From contig JABDDX010000002.1 in assembly GCA_013287375.1 (NCBI GenBank), positions 1-64,000 of the forward strand: DNA of 64,000 bases. The letters are read 5' to 3'. The DNA is from Bacteroidota bacterium. Its GTDB lineage: Bacteria > Bacteroidota > Bacteroidia > Sphingobacteriales > Sphingobacteriaceae. Numbering within the stretch: the stretch's first letter is position 1; each line of letters begins with the position of its first letter. Position numbers and translations under genes: made by a program. The notes under the pieces were generated by a model. That model was not told the DNA's origin. It did no database searches and saw only the letters and a list, made by a program, of their open reading frames with translations. Below are positions 37,027 through 45,343 of this stretch, one piece after another.

Positions 37027-37607
37027 ATTACCGGCACCCATTCAGGGAATTTAGGCTGGAGCTTTTTAAATAAAGTATAAAACAACCAGCCTACAAAGGA
37101 GCCGTATAACGCACCGCAAAAAACATCAATCGGGTAATGTACGCCTACGTAAACCTGGGCAAAACTGATACTCCCTGCCCAAAGTATCCCCCAAAACCAT
37201 ATCCAGCGCCAGCGTTTGCACCATAGTAATATCATGAATATTGCCATGGCGAAATGATTAGTAGCGTGGGCTGACGGGAAACTGTAGCCTGTTCCGCAAC
37301 CAATTCGCTCAACATCAGTAAGGGAAGTGATTGGATCTCTGCAAGGTCTTAGGCGATGTACTAAATGTTTAACTATTCCTGCGCTGGTTTGATCGGCAAA
37401 TCCAAATGCAAGGACTATAAATAAGATAATTACAATTCCTTTCTTTTTATATCTCCACAAACTAAATCCTAATATAAATACATACAGCGGTATCCATGAT
37501 TTTGGATTGCGTAACCAAGGCATTATCCAATCGAAAAAAGGATTGGTCATGCCATAGTTGATGATATGGAACAGGTGACGGTCGAATTGTAAAAGCTGCT
37601 CGGGCAT
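37023..37607 (-). CDS. PAP2-family membrane phosphatase
   Basis: A 194-residue protein with about five membrane helices. The three PAP2 acid-phosphatase motifs are present: 'KHLVHRLRPCRDP' (K-x6-RP), 'YSFPSAHATNHFAMA' (PSGH-like, here PSAH) and 'YVGVHYPIDVFCGAL' (SR-x5-H-x3-D-like). It probably removes phosphate from a lipid such as undecaprenyl diphosphate or phosphatidate. It is convergent with MarR and divergent from glmM. Confidence 0.9.
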   Translation of the reverse strand: MPEQLLQFDRHLFHIINYGMTNPFFDWIMPWLRNPKSWIPLYVFILGFSLWRYKKKGIVIILFIVLAFGFADQTSAGIVKHLVHRLRPCRDPITSLTDVERIGCGTGYSFPSAHATNHFAMAIFMILLWCKRWRWIWFWGILWAGSISFAQVYVGVHYPIDVFCGALYGSFVGWLFYTLFKKLQPKFPEWVPVI

Positions 37608-37690
37608 AATTTATATTGCCAAATATAACCAATAAATGGAGTGGCTATTGGTTAATTGTTTTAATTTTGCATCAAAATAATACAACAGCT

Positions 37691-39079
37691 TTGACACTCA
37701 TAAAATCAATTTCGGGCATTAGAGGCACCATAGGCGGTGCAGCGGGCGATGGTTTAACACCCGTGGATATTGTAAAATTTACTTCGGCATTTGGTATCTG
37801 GGCCATCCAACAATCGGGGCTTAAAAAGATAGTTATCGGTCGTGATGCGCGTATATCGGGTAGTATGGTGAATAATTTGGTTGTAGGTACTTTACAAGGT
37901 TTAGGTATTGATGTGGTTGATTTAGGTTTATCAACCACACCGACTGTTGAGATAGCTGTTCCTGCTGAAGAGGCTGCGGGTGGTATCATTATTACTGCAA
38001 GCCATAACCCAAAACAATGGAATGCACTTAAATTATTAAATAGTAACGGTGAGTTTATCAGCGATGCTGATGGCCAGGCAGTACTTGAAATTGCTGAAAA
38101 TAGTGATTTTAACTATGCCGCGGTAGATGATTTGGGTAAAGTGGTGTTGGATGATAGCTATCTGCAAAAACATATAGATGTAATATTGGCTTTGCCACTG
38201 GTTGATGTTAAAGCGATTACCGCAGCCGATTTTAAGGTGGTTATAGATTGCGTTAACTCTACAGGAGGAATATTTGTACCTGCTTTATTAAAGGCGTTGG
38301 GCGTTAAAACGGTGCATGAATTGTATTGTGAGCCAGATGGTAAGTTTCCGCATAACCCGGAACCTTTGCCAGAGAATTTAGTGGCGCTATCAAAAGAAGT
38401 ATTGAGCAAACGTGCTGATATAGGGATTGCTGTTGACCCTGATGTTGACCGCCTTTGCTTTGTTTGTGAAGATGGCAGCATGTTTGGCGAGGAATATACA
38501 TTGGTTGCTGTGGCTGATTATGTGCTGAAGCATAATAAAGGCAATACGGTATCAAACTTATCGTCAACACGTGCTTTGCGCGATGTTACCGAGAAAGCTG
38601 GCGGCGAGTACAATGCGGCGGCGGTAGGAGAGGTGAACGTGGTTAACAAAATGAAAGAAACCAACGCGGTTATAGGCGGCGAAGGCAATGGCGGGGTAAT
38701 CTACCCTGAATTACATTACGGTCGTGATGCTTTGGCTGGTATCGCTTTATTTTTAACACATCTGGCTAAATCTGGCAAAACAGTATCTGCTTTAAGGGCA
38801 TCGTATCCAAACTATTTCATCTCGAAAAATAAAATAACGCTAACGCCAGAGATGGATATTGATGCGCTTTTGTTGAAAGTTGAAGAGAAATACAAAAAAC
38901 AACCCCATAGCACTATTGATGGCTTGAAAATAGAATTTGATAAAGAATGGGTACATTTGCGCAAATCGAATACTGAGCCAATTATCCGTATTTATTCGGA
39001 AGCAAGCTCGGAAACGGTGGCGAATAGCTTGGCAAATAAGATTATTGCCGATATAAAGGAAATATTACTTATTGAGTGA
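37691..39079 (+). CDS. glmM: Phosphoglucosamine mutase / phosphohexomutase
   Basis: An alpha-D-phosphohexomutase that most likely converts glucosamine 6-phosphate to the 1-phosphate for peptidoglycan and LPS precursors. The start is inferred as TTG at 37691, giving 462 residues and the family N-terminus 'TLIKSISGIRGTIGG'; the ORF-track start adds 25 unrelated residues. The phosphoserine loop is 'ITASHNPKQWNALK', the metal loop 'DPDVDRLCFV', and the sugar-binding loop 'GEGNGGV'. Phosphomannomutase activity cannot be excluded. Confidence 0.9.
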   Translation: MTLIKSISGIRGTIGGAAGDGLTPVDIVKFTSAFGIWAIQQSGLKKIVIGRDARISGSMVNNLVVGTLQGLGIDVVDLGLSTTPTVEIAVPAEEAAGGIIITASHNPKQWNALKLLNSNGEFISDADGQAVLEIAENSDFNYAAVDDLGKVVLDDSYLQKHIDVILALPLVDVKAITAADFKVVIDCVNSTGGIFVPALLKALGVKTVHELYCEPDGKFPHNPEPLPENLVALSKEVLSKRADIGIAVDPDVDRLCFVCEDGSMFGEEYTLVAVADYVLKHNKGNTVSNLSSTRALRDVTEKAGGEYNAAAVGEVNVVNKMKETNAVIGGEGNGGVIYPELHYGRDALAGIALFLTHLAKSGKTVSALRASYPNYFISKNKITLTPEMDIDALLLKVEEKYKKQPHSTIDGLKIEFDKEWVHLRKSNTEPIIRIYSEASSETVANSLANKIIADIKEILLIE

Positions 39080-39106
39080 TGGACTGATTTAGCGAATGAG
39101 TGATTT
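39074..39106. repeat. GAATGAGTGATT repeat, left copy
   Basis: GCGAATGAGTGATTT and the preceding degenerate unit overlap the end of glmM. The segment is an imperfect inverted copy of 39518-39548; 21 of 23 bases agree in the best-matching part. The two copies bracket the broken four-helix-bundle gene. Confidence 0.6.
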
Positions 39107-39140
39107 TTTATTTATAAGGTGAATAAATTATATTCACCTT

Positions 39141-39514
39141 ATGGAAAGAATGGAAAAATCCGAATTTGCTGAATATTTTAGAAAGAGAACTAAGAAATTT
39201 GTTGTTGATAATATAGATTTATTTAGATCATTACCCAAAACAGAAGAAGCAAAAATAAAATAGGCCGACAATTATTAAGATGTTCTTCTTCTGTTGGTTC
39301 AAATTACCGGGCTGCCTGCCGGGCAAGATCACAGGCAGAGTTTCATTCTAAACTTTCCATCGTTGTAGAAGAAGCTGACGAAAGTGTTTTTTGGGTGGAA
39401 ATTTTAATTGACTCCAATATTGTAAAACCGGGTGAGATAAACGGTTTAATGAATGAAGCTAATGAAATATTAAAAGTTGTTTCAACTGCACGTAAGTCAG
39501 TATCAAACAAATAA
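39141..39514 (+). pseudogene. Four-helix-bundle (S23/IVS-type) protein gene, frameshifted
   Basis: Frame one gives 'MEKSEFAEYFRKRTKKFVVD' and stops at a TAG near 39261. The conserved continuation is in another frame: 'GRQLLRCSSSVGSNYRAACR' and then 'IVVEEADESVFWVEIL', ending at the TAA at 39514. Together they make a normal 120-residue member of the four-helix-bundle family (TIGR02436), first known from intervening sequences in 23S rRNA genes. Restoring one A in the AT-rich run before the TAG would join the frames. It may be a pseudogene, a slippery-site frameshift, or a sequencing error in a homopolymer. Confidence 0.78.
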
Positions 39515-39517
39515 GAT

Positions 39518-39548
39518 AAATCACTCATTCACTAAATCACTCATTCAC
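39518..39548. repeat. GAATGAGTGATT repeat, right copy (inverted)
   Basis: AAATCACTCATTCAC occurs twice in tandem (the second without the last shared bases), and is the reverse complement of the left copy near the glmM end. The next gene starts 12 bp later. Confidence 0.65.
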
Positions 39549-39559
39549 AAATAAGAACT

Positions 39560-40696
39560 ATGCGTGTTTACTTAGATAATGCTGCTACTACTCCGTTAGA
39601 CCCGGAAGTGATGAAGGAAATGTGTAAAGTGATGGAAAATACCTATGGTAACCCATCGTCAATACACTCACATGGGCGGGAAGCACGTACGCTTATTGAA
39701 CGTTCACGTAAAACGGTTGCTAATTTATTGGGTACATCACCATCGGAGATATTCTTTACTTCGAGTGGTACCGAGGCGGATAATATGGCTATCAGGTGCG
39801 GTATTGTTGATCATAACATTAAACATGCTATAACTAGTCGTATTGAGCATCATGCGGTTATACATACTTTTGAAGCGCTTGAAAAAGCGGGTGTTATCAA
39901 ACTAAGTTTTGTTAATCTTGATTCAAAAGGAAACATCGACTACCAACATCTTGAAACTTTATTGAAGGATAACGAGCGTAGCTTTGTATCAATCATGCAT
40001 GCTAATAATGAGATAGGTACCCTGTCGGATATGGAGCGTATCGGCGATTTGTGCGAGGTTTATAACGCCATCTATCATTGTGATACGGTGCAAACAATGG
40101 GGCATTACAAGCACGATTTAAGCAAATTAAAGGCTCACTTTGTAGTATGTTCAGCGCATAAGCTGCATGGGCCAAAGGGTGTTGGGTTTTTGCATATCAA
40201 TCATCGTATAAAAATTAAACCGCTTATTTACGGCGGCGCGCAGGAGCGTAACATGCGTGGTGGTACCGAAAATATTTATGGCATTGTTGGCCTTGCCAAA
40301 GCTTTGGATATGGCCTATGCCGATATGGAGCAGCACCAACAGCATATACAAGGCCTGAAAACCTACATGATAGACCAGTTGAAGGAAAGTATCCCCGGTA
40401 TTGAATTCAATGGTGAGACGGCCCCTGATAAAAGCTTGTATACTGTTTTAAACGTTTCCTTCCCCGAAATGGAAATGGCTGATATGTTATTGTTTAACCT
40501 GGATATTGCCGGAATCTCTGCATCCGGTGGCAGTGCCTGTAGCTCGGGTAGCGATATTGGATCGCATGTGCTTACCGCAATCGTCGCGAGCCCATCTAGG
40601 CCCTCGGTAAGATTTTCCTTTTCAAAAAACACTACAAAAGAGGAGATAGACTATACAGTAACCAAAGTACGCGAACTGTGCTTGGTTAGCGCTTGA
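39560..40696 (+). CDS. Cysteine desulfurase
   Basis: A 378-residue PLP enzyme of the NifS/IscS group that takes sulfur from cysteine for iron-sulfur cluster and thio-cofactor synthesis. The N-terminus 'MRVYLDNAATTPLDPEV' is typical, the PLP lysine lies in 'VVCSAHKLHGPKGVGFL', and the active-site cysteine in 'SASGGSACSSGSDIGSHVL'. No iscU or other isc genes are adjacent. Length is slightly below E. coli IscS. Confidence 0.93.
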   Translation: MRVYLDNAATTPLDPEVMKEMCKVMENTYGNPSSIHSHGREARTLIERSRKTVANLLGTSPSEIFFTSSGTEADNMAIRCGIVDHNIKHAITSRIEHHAVIHTFEALEKAGVIKLSFVNLDSKGNIDYQHLETLLKDNERSFVSIMHANNEIGTLSDMERIGDLCEVYNAIYHCDTVQTMGHYKHDLSKLKAHFVVCSAHKLHGPKGVGFLHINHRIKIKPLIYGGAQERNMRGGTENIYGIVGLAKALDMAYADMEQHQQHIQGLKTYMIDQLKESIPGIEFNGETAPDKSLYTVLNVSFPEMEMADMLLFNLDIAGISASGGSACSSGSDIGSHVLTAIVASPSRPSVRFSFSKNTTKEEIDYTVTKVRELCLVSA

Positions 40697-40879
40697 TAGT
40701 TTTTTGCAGAAAATTGTTTTTTATTCGATTGTAACTTAGTACCTTAGTGTATTGAGTTTGGATTTACCCCGATTGGTTAAATTGTTGGCATGGTAATGGC
40801 TTCTAGTTAGTTATCAGTTAATAATTAAATTATGAAAGCCGTGGATGTTGTAATTACATCTGCACAATAAAAGCTAATC

Positions 40880-41149
40880 ATGGAAAAGAGTAAAAATATC
40901 AAACCTGGTCAGGCCCCTGAGAGAAAGCAACCGGAAAAAGACAAAACAATCTATCCGCACGAGAATGAGTTTTCTGAACCAGCAGAAGGTAGTGATGCGT
41001 CATATAGTGAGAAAAATGATGTTACTCCTCCAAATAAAAAGGAGTTTCCAGCAGTTGGCCCTGCAGAAACAGATTTTGTTAGCCGCCCTAATGGCCGCAC
41101 CACAGGTCGTATGGTAGGCCATGAACCAGGAACCGAAAACAATCTATAA
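40880..41149 (+). CDS. Small hydrophilic protein of unknown function
   Basis: An 89-residue protein, rich in Glu, Lys, Pro, Asn and Ser, with no hydrophobic segment and little predicted order ('KPGQAPERKQPEKDKTIYPH', 'TDFVSRPNGRTTGRMVGHEP'). I do not recognise a family. It is followed after 12 bp by another disordered protein, and both have clean starts, which supports a real two-gene transcript. Confidence 0.6.
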   Translation: MEKSKNIKPGQAPERKQPEKDKTIYPHENEFSEPAEGSDASYSEKNDVTPPNKKEFPAVGPAETDFVSRPNGRTTGRMVGHEPGTENNL

Positions 41150-41161
41150 TCTATTACAATT

Positions 41162-41362
41162 ATGAAAAGCGAAAACAAAATCTCGGAAAATGATCGTGAA
41201 ATGAAACCACACACCCACAGCAACGACTATAACAACGAAATGAGTTCGGGAACTATAGGCGCTGAAGGTGCGAATGATAATGGTGCAAGTACATTAAGGG
41301 CATTGCATAAGAAACATGCAAATAAATCTTTTGTCAAAAGCCATAGAAAACCTATATTATAG
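41162..41362 (+). CDS. Small hydrophilic protein of unknown function
   Basis: A 66-residue protein with Asn, His, Lys and Gly-rich, disorder-like sequence ('SGTIGAEGANDNGASTLRAL') and a basic C-terminus ('HKKHANKSFVKSHRKPIL'). No family is recognised. A strong terminator lies about 55 bp after the stop, so it ends a short operon with the 89-residue gene. Confidence 0.55.
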   Translation: MKSENKISENDREMKPHTHSNDYNNEMSSGTIGAEGANDNGASTLRALHKKHANKSFVKSHRKPIL

Positions 41363-41415
41363 TTACCGGCTAAACCGGGATTAAATATCCCATTTGCTCA
41401 CAACACCGGTAATGG

Positions 41416-41450
41416 AAAAGGCCCTGAGAAATCAGGGCCTTTTTGTTTTT
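41416..41450 (+). terminator. Rho-independent terminator
   Basis: AAAAGGCCCTGA pairs with TCAGGGCCTTTT around a four-base GAAA loop, followed by TTTTTGTTTTTT. It ends the two small hydrophilic-protein genes. Confidence 0.9.
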
Positions 41451-41477
41451 TGATCGATTCTATATAAGCACAAGCAT

Positions 41478-41516
41478 ACTATGTCATTGCTTCGTACCTT
41501 ACAGCAATGACATAGT
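41478..41516. repeat. Perfect 14-bp inverted repeat in the 41.4-41.7 kb gap
   Basis: ACTATGTCATTGCT and AGCAATGACATAGT pair perfectly with an 11-base spacer. It recalls the GTCATTGC... repeats scattered between genes in many Bacteroidota. The 340-bp gap (41363-41702) otherwise holds the terminator before it and the operator after it, and no gene. Confidence 0.65.
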
Positions 41517-41644
41517 TTTACATCCATCTGGAAAGTTGGGAATTGTCGCTCTATCGCTCCACAATAACGACACTTTATCATATTAAATAGCTTCTTCCAA
41601 AGGCTCAATTTGTAAAGTTATTGTAAAACTGAAAATAATTCTTT

Positions 41645-41682
41645 AAACATATGATGTTTTGTTAAATAAACATCATATGTTT
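41645..41682. promoter_or_regulatory. Operator and promoter of the FadR/GntR gene
   Basis: AAACATATGATGTTT and AAACATCATATGTTT are perfect 15-bp inverted arms separated by 8 bases. The right arm overlaps a Bacteroidota -7 box, TATGTTTG (41676-41683), which lies 19 bp before the GntR start codon. A dimeric repressor bound here would block transcription, so autoregulation by the adjacent GntR protein is the simplest reading. Confidence 0.68.
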
Positions 41683-41702
41683 GTATCGTTAAATAAGATG
41701 AT

Positions 41703-42356
41703 ATGAACGTTAAAGAAAAACTTGGTGACCGTATTGTAAACCAAATTAGGGCGGATATAACAAGCGGAACCTATAAAATAAACGAAAAGATACCTGCTGA
41801 GCCCGAGCTGATGAAGCTATATGGCGTAGGGCGATCAACCATAAGAGAGGCAATCAAAACGCTGGCTACGTCGGGGATATTGAAAGTTCAGCAAGGCTTT
41901 GGTACCATTGTCAATTCGGCTGTCAGTGAACAAACAATTGATCAGCGATTGAGGAATGCTGACTTTGATGAGATAAACGCGGTACGAAAGTTATTGGAAA
42001 CCGAGATTGTGAAACTTGCTGTCGAGAACCACTCCGTATCACATATTGATGAGATAGAACGTTGCCTCGAAAATAGGCGACTAGCTATTCTATCTGAGCA
42101 GCACAACGCTTGTATCGAGGCTGATATCGCTTTCCATATGTCCATTGCCAGGGCGTCGCTTAATACCGTACTGGCCGATCTGTATCAAAGCTTTACCTTA
42201 ACTATCCGTGATTTCTTCTCGAAACGCGAAGTTAAAGGTGTAAGTCATTTCGCCATGAGTCACCATTTGCATGAGGCTTTGTATAAAGCCATCAGGGCAC
42301 AAAAAATCAAACAAGCTCAAACCATCATCAAAGAAATATTGGATAATAACTATTAA
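41703..42356 (+). CDS. FadR-subfamily GntR transcriptional regulator
   Basis: A 217-residue regulator with an N-terminal winged helix ('DRIVNQIRADITSGTYKINE', 'YGVGRSTIREAIKTLATSGI', 'VQQGFGTIV') and an all-helical FCD ligand domain whose metal-binding residues are likely in 'EADIAFHMSIARAS' and 'HHLHEALYKAI'. FadR-type regulators usually sense a small organic acid. Just upstream is a perfect inverted repeat over its own promoter. The TauE and DUF1634 genes follow directly, 8 bp and 20 bp apart, and are likely its targets. Confidence 0.92.
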   Translation: MNVKEKLGDRIVNQIRADITSGTYKINEKIPAEPELMKLYGVGRSTIREAIKTLATSGILKVQQGFGTIVNSAVSEQTIDQRLRNADFDEINAVRKLLETEIVKLAVENHSVSHIDEIERCLENRRLAILSEQHNACIEADIAFHMSIARASLNTVLADLYQSFTLTIRDFFSKREVKGVSHFAMSHHLHEALYKAIRAQKIKQAQTIIKEILDNNY

Positions 42357-42364
42357 TATATATC

Positions 42365-43198
42365 ATGACTATACTCACATTCACATTAATATTGCTTGCA
42401 GGGGCCTACCTGGCAGGCTTAGTTGGCTCGCTTACCGGGCTTGGCGGCGGCGTTGTTGTAATACCATTATTAACATTAGTGTTTCATGTAGATATCCGCT
42501 ACGCCATAGGTGCCGCGCTGCTGGCCTCTATCGCGAATTCATCGGGCGCGGCAAGTGCTTACGTTAAGGAAGGTATCACAAATATCCGCTTAGGTATGTT
42601 TTTGGAAATAGCTACCACCATAGGTGCGGTTGGAGGGGCCGTAATAGCGGTATATACGCCAACTAACACCATCGCTATATTATTCGGCGCGATACTTCTG
42701 TTTTCGGCTGCTATGACCATCCGTAAAAAGAACCAGGAAGTTAGCACAGAGGGGAGTCCTTTATCCTACAAATTAAAGCTGAATAGCAGTTATCCAACCA
42801 AGAACGGTGAAGTAAACTACAAGCTAAAAAACGTAGGTGCAGGTTTTTCCATCATGGCGCTTGCAGGGGTCTTATCCGGTTTGTTAGGCATTGGTTCCGG
42901 TGCTTTAAAAGTATTGGCTATGGATTCAACTATGCATATCCCTTTTAAGGTGAGTACCACTACCAGTAATTTTATGATAGGGGTTACAGCGGCAGCCAGC
43001 GCGGTAGTTTATTTACAAAGAGGTTATATGGATGCCGGGATAGCTTTCCCGGTGATGCTGGGTGTTTTAGGCGGTGCATTTACCGGATCAAAATTACTGA
43101 CCCGGATGGATCCCAAAGTATTGAAGTATATATTTTGCGTCGCCATAACTTTTGTGGCTGCTGAAATGATATTTAACGGCTATAACCACAAATTTTAA
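42365..43198 (+). CDS. Sulfite exporter TauE/SafE-family permease
   Basis: A 277-residue membrane protein with about eight hydrophobic segments and the two TauE repeats, 'LVGSLTGLGGGVVVIPLLTL' and 'SGLLGIGSGALKVLAMDST'. The family moves sulfite, sulfonates or other organic anions across the membrane. A hydrophilic loop near 125-155 separates the repeats. It is in an operon with a FadR-type regulator and a DUF1634 membrane protein, which suggests that the three together handle an inducible anion. Confidence 0.9.
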   Translation: MTILTFTLILLAGAYLAGLVGSLTGLGGGVVVIPLLTLVFHVDIRYAIGAALLASIANSSGAASAYVKEGITNIRLGMFLEIATTIGAVGGAVIAVYTPTNTIAILFGAILLFSAAMTIRKKNQEVSTEGSPLSYKLKLNSSYPTKNGEVNYKLKNVGAGFSIMALAGVLSGLLGIGSGALKVLAMDSTMHIPFKVSTTTSNFMIGVTAAASAVVYLQRGYMDAGIAFPVMLGVLGGAFTGSKLLTRMDPKVLKYIFCVAITFVAAEMIFNGYNHKF

Positions 43199-43218
43199 TC
43201 TTATTAAAATAAAAAGAA

Positions 43219-43620
43219 ATGAAAAAAGTAATCAGCAAAAGTTTTCTGGCCGATGCAGATATTGAAAAAATCATCGGTTTGCAATTAAGATATGGCGTAG
43301 TAATTGCCAGCCTTATAGTTTTAATGGGAGGGATTTTATATTTGGTTCAGCAAGGGCAAGGGGCTATTCCTCCGTATCACACCTTTTTAGGCGAAAGTGC
43401 CGGATATACCAGCTTTTCGCAAATAGTTAATGGTATTGGAGCAGGGCAGGCCAAAGGTATTGTTCAGGCGGGTGTGGTGGTATTGATTGCTACTCCCATA
43501 CTTCGTATAGCCTTCTCTTTGGTCGGTTTTATTTTGGAGAAAGACAGGCTTTACATCATAATCACCGCTATAGTATTAAGCGTGATGTTGTTCAGTATTT
43601 TTGGAGGATTGAAAATATAA
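43219..43620 (+). CDS. DUF1634 membrane protein
   Basis: A 133-residue protein with three membrane helices ('LRYGVVIASLIVLMGGILYL', 'IVQAGVVVLIATPILRIAFS', 'LYIIITAIVLSVMLFSIFGG'). This is the DUF1634 pattern; the family is nearly always beside a TauE/SafE permease and may be its partner subunit. The gene ends the GntR-TauE-DUF1634 operon, and a hairpin lies 30 bp after the stop. Confidence 0.88.
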   Translation: MKKVISKSFLADADIEKIIGLQLRYGVVIASLIVLMGGILYLVQQGQGAIPPYHTFLGESAGYTSFSQIVNGIGAGQAKGIVQAGVVVLIATPILRIAFSLVGFILEKDRLYIIITAIVLSVMLFSIFGGLKI

Positions 43621-43650
43621 GCAGGCCAGTTAGCTTAGATTTCGATTAAT

Positions 43651-43698
43651 TATCTAACAAGAACATCCGGCACACATGCTGGACGTTCTTGTTAGATA
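43651..43698. terminator. Terminator-like hairpin between DUF1634 and cupin genes
   Basis: TATCTAACAAGAAC and GTTCTTGTTAGATA form a perfect 14-bp stem with a partly paired inner loop. No long T-tract follows in either direction, so termination strength is uncertain. It lies between two convergent genes, as a bidirectional terminator would. Confidence 0.65.
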
Positions 43699-43718
43699 TA
43701 GACAATTTCTTCTATTAT

Positions 43719-44114
43719 TTATTTAACGTATTGCTCATCAGTTACGTGTTCCATCCAATCCACCGGCGAACCATTAAGTTTTTCCTGAATGGCAATATGT
43801 GTCATTGCCGTAGTTGATGTAGCGCCGTGCCAATGTTTCTCATCCGGCGCAAACCAAACAATATCTCCCTGGCGTATTTGTTCTATCGGCCCACCTTCGC
43901 GTTGGGCCCAGCCGCTGCCTGCGGTAACTATTAATGTTTGCCCAAGTGGGTGGGTGTGCCAAGCGGTGCGTGCACCCGGTTCAAAGGTTACCAACGCCAT
44001 AGCAACCCGTGCCGGGTCAGGTGGACTAAAAAGCGGATCAATCCTAACGGTTCCGGTAAAATATTCGGACGGCCCTTTACCTGATGGTTGGGAACCGCTG
44101 CGTTTAATTTCCAT
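43719..44114 (-). CDS. Cupin-domain protein
   Basis: A 131-residue single-domain cupin. The two metal-site motifs are clear: '[20 protein letters not shown]' (GX5HXH-like) and '[20 protein letters not shown]'. It most resembles small cupins related to carboxymuconolactone decarboxylase-associated and quercetinase-like proteins; substrate unknown. It is convergent with the TauE operon and its start is about 80 bp from the accD terminator. Confidence 0.88.
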   Translation of the reverse strand: MEIKRSGSQPSGKGPSEYFTGTVRIDPLFSPPDPARVAMALVTFEPGARTAWHTHPLGQTLIVTAGSGWAQREGGPIEQIRQGDIVWFAPDEKHWHGATSTTAMTHIAIQEKLNGSPVDWMEHVTDEQYVK

Positions 44115-44191
44115 AATTTTTATCTTTTATATTCTCTTAACAATATTAATCTGATGATGTTTAGTTTTAAAACTAAAGATTCCTTTAAACA

Positions 44192-44228
44192 AAAAAGCGG
44201 CTGTTCTTAAATAGAACAGCCGCTTTTT
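44192..44228. terminator. Rho-independent terminator after accD
   Basis: AAAAAGCGGCTGTTCT pairs with AGAACAGCCGCTTTTT around a five-base loop. The A- and T-tracts make it effective both ways; on the minus strand it lies 16 bp past the accD stop. Confidence 0.92.
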
Positions 44229-44244
44229 GTTGGATAATATTTTT

Positions 44245-45090
44245 TTAAGCCGCTATCATTTTTAAGAATGATGACAGCTTCTCTTTCATTTCTCTTCTAT
44301 CAACAATAAAATCTAAAAAGCCATGCTCTTGTACAAATTCAGCAGTTTGGAATCCTTTAGGCAGATCTTTTTTGATCGTTTCTTTAATAACGCGCGGGCC
44401 TGCAAATCCAATTAATGAACCTGGCTCAGCAATGTTAATATCGCCCAACATAGCGTATGATGCCGTTACACCACCTGTAGTCGGGTCGGTTAATAAGGAT
44501 ATATAAGGTATTTTAGCTTGTGACAATAGAGCTAGTTTGGCTGATGTTTTAGCCATTTGCATTAGCGAGTAGGCAGCTTCCATCATACGGGCGCCACCTG
44601 ATTTTGAGATCATCAAAAACGGAATTTTATTGGCGATACTATAATCGATAGATCTCGCGATCTTTTCACCAACTACCGATCCCATTGAACCGCCGATGAA
44701 GTTGAAATCCATACAGGCAATAACCAAATCTTCGCCATTCATTTTGCCGGTTGCGGAGCGTATAGCATCCTTTAATCCGGTTTTTTTCATGGTTTCTTTA
44801 ATCCTGTCGGTATATTTTTTGGTATCCTCAAACTGCAGCGGGTCGCCGGATTGAAGGTTGTTAAATAATTCAGTAAACTCATTATTATCAAACAGGATGG
44901 AGAAATATTCCTTCGATCCTATTCTTAAATGATAACCGCAGTAGTGACAAACGTATTGATTTTCAACCTGCTCAGAGTAGTGAAGGGGTTTTTTACATTC
45001 AGGGCATTTATTCCATATCCCGTCCGGTGCTTCCTTCTTTTCCTCAGTGGTCGTAATTATTCCTTTTATCTCGCGTTTAAACCAGGCCAT
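44245..45090 (-). CDS. accD: Acetyl-CoA carboxylase carboxyltransferase beta subunit
   Basis: A 281-residue protein from the ATG at 45090 ('[11 protein letters not shown]'); the ORF track uses a TTG seven codons earlier. It has the N-terminal zinc ribbon ('[13 protein letters not shown]' and 'CHYCGYH') and the crotonase-fold core with '[20 protein letters not shown]' and '[20 protein letters not shown]'. It forms the carboxyltransferase with AccA in malonyl-CoA synthesis. Transcribed alone, divergent from fructose-bisphosphate aldolase. Confidence 0.95.
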   Translation of the reverse strand: MAWFKREIKGIITTTEEKKEAPDGIWNKCPECKKPLHYSEQVENQYVCHYCGYHLRIGSKEYFSILFDNNEFTELFNNLQSGDPLQFEDTKKYTDRIKETMKKTGLKDAIRSATGKMNGEDLVIACMDFNFIGGSMGSVVGEKIARSIDYSIANKIPFLMISKSGGARMMEAAYSLMQMAKTSAKLALLSQAKIPYISLLTDPTTGGVTASYAMLGDINIAEPGSLIGFAGPRVIKETIKKDLPKGFQTAEFVQEHGFLDFIVDRREMKEKLSSFLKMIAA

Positions 45091-45343
45091 ATCAATATCA
45101 AGCTCTTTCAATATGATGCAAAGAAACGAATTTTTATTTAGATATAGGATTTTTGATAATTTACATCCTGAAGAGAAATGGGAGAGTTTTTAGCAGAAAA
45201 AACTACGTTTGAGATAAAATATATCTTAAATCTATAGTTTTTATCAATTTTGGCCCAAAAATCTAATATCGAAGCACGTATATCTAAAAAATCGATACCG
45301 TATATTCAAAATTTTTATAACTTCGGGGCCCAAAACAAAGTAA

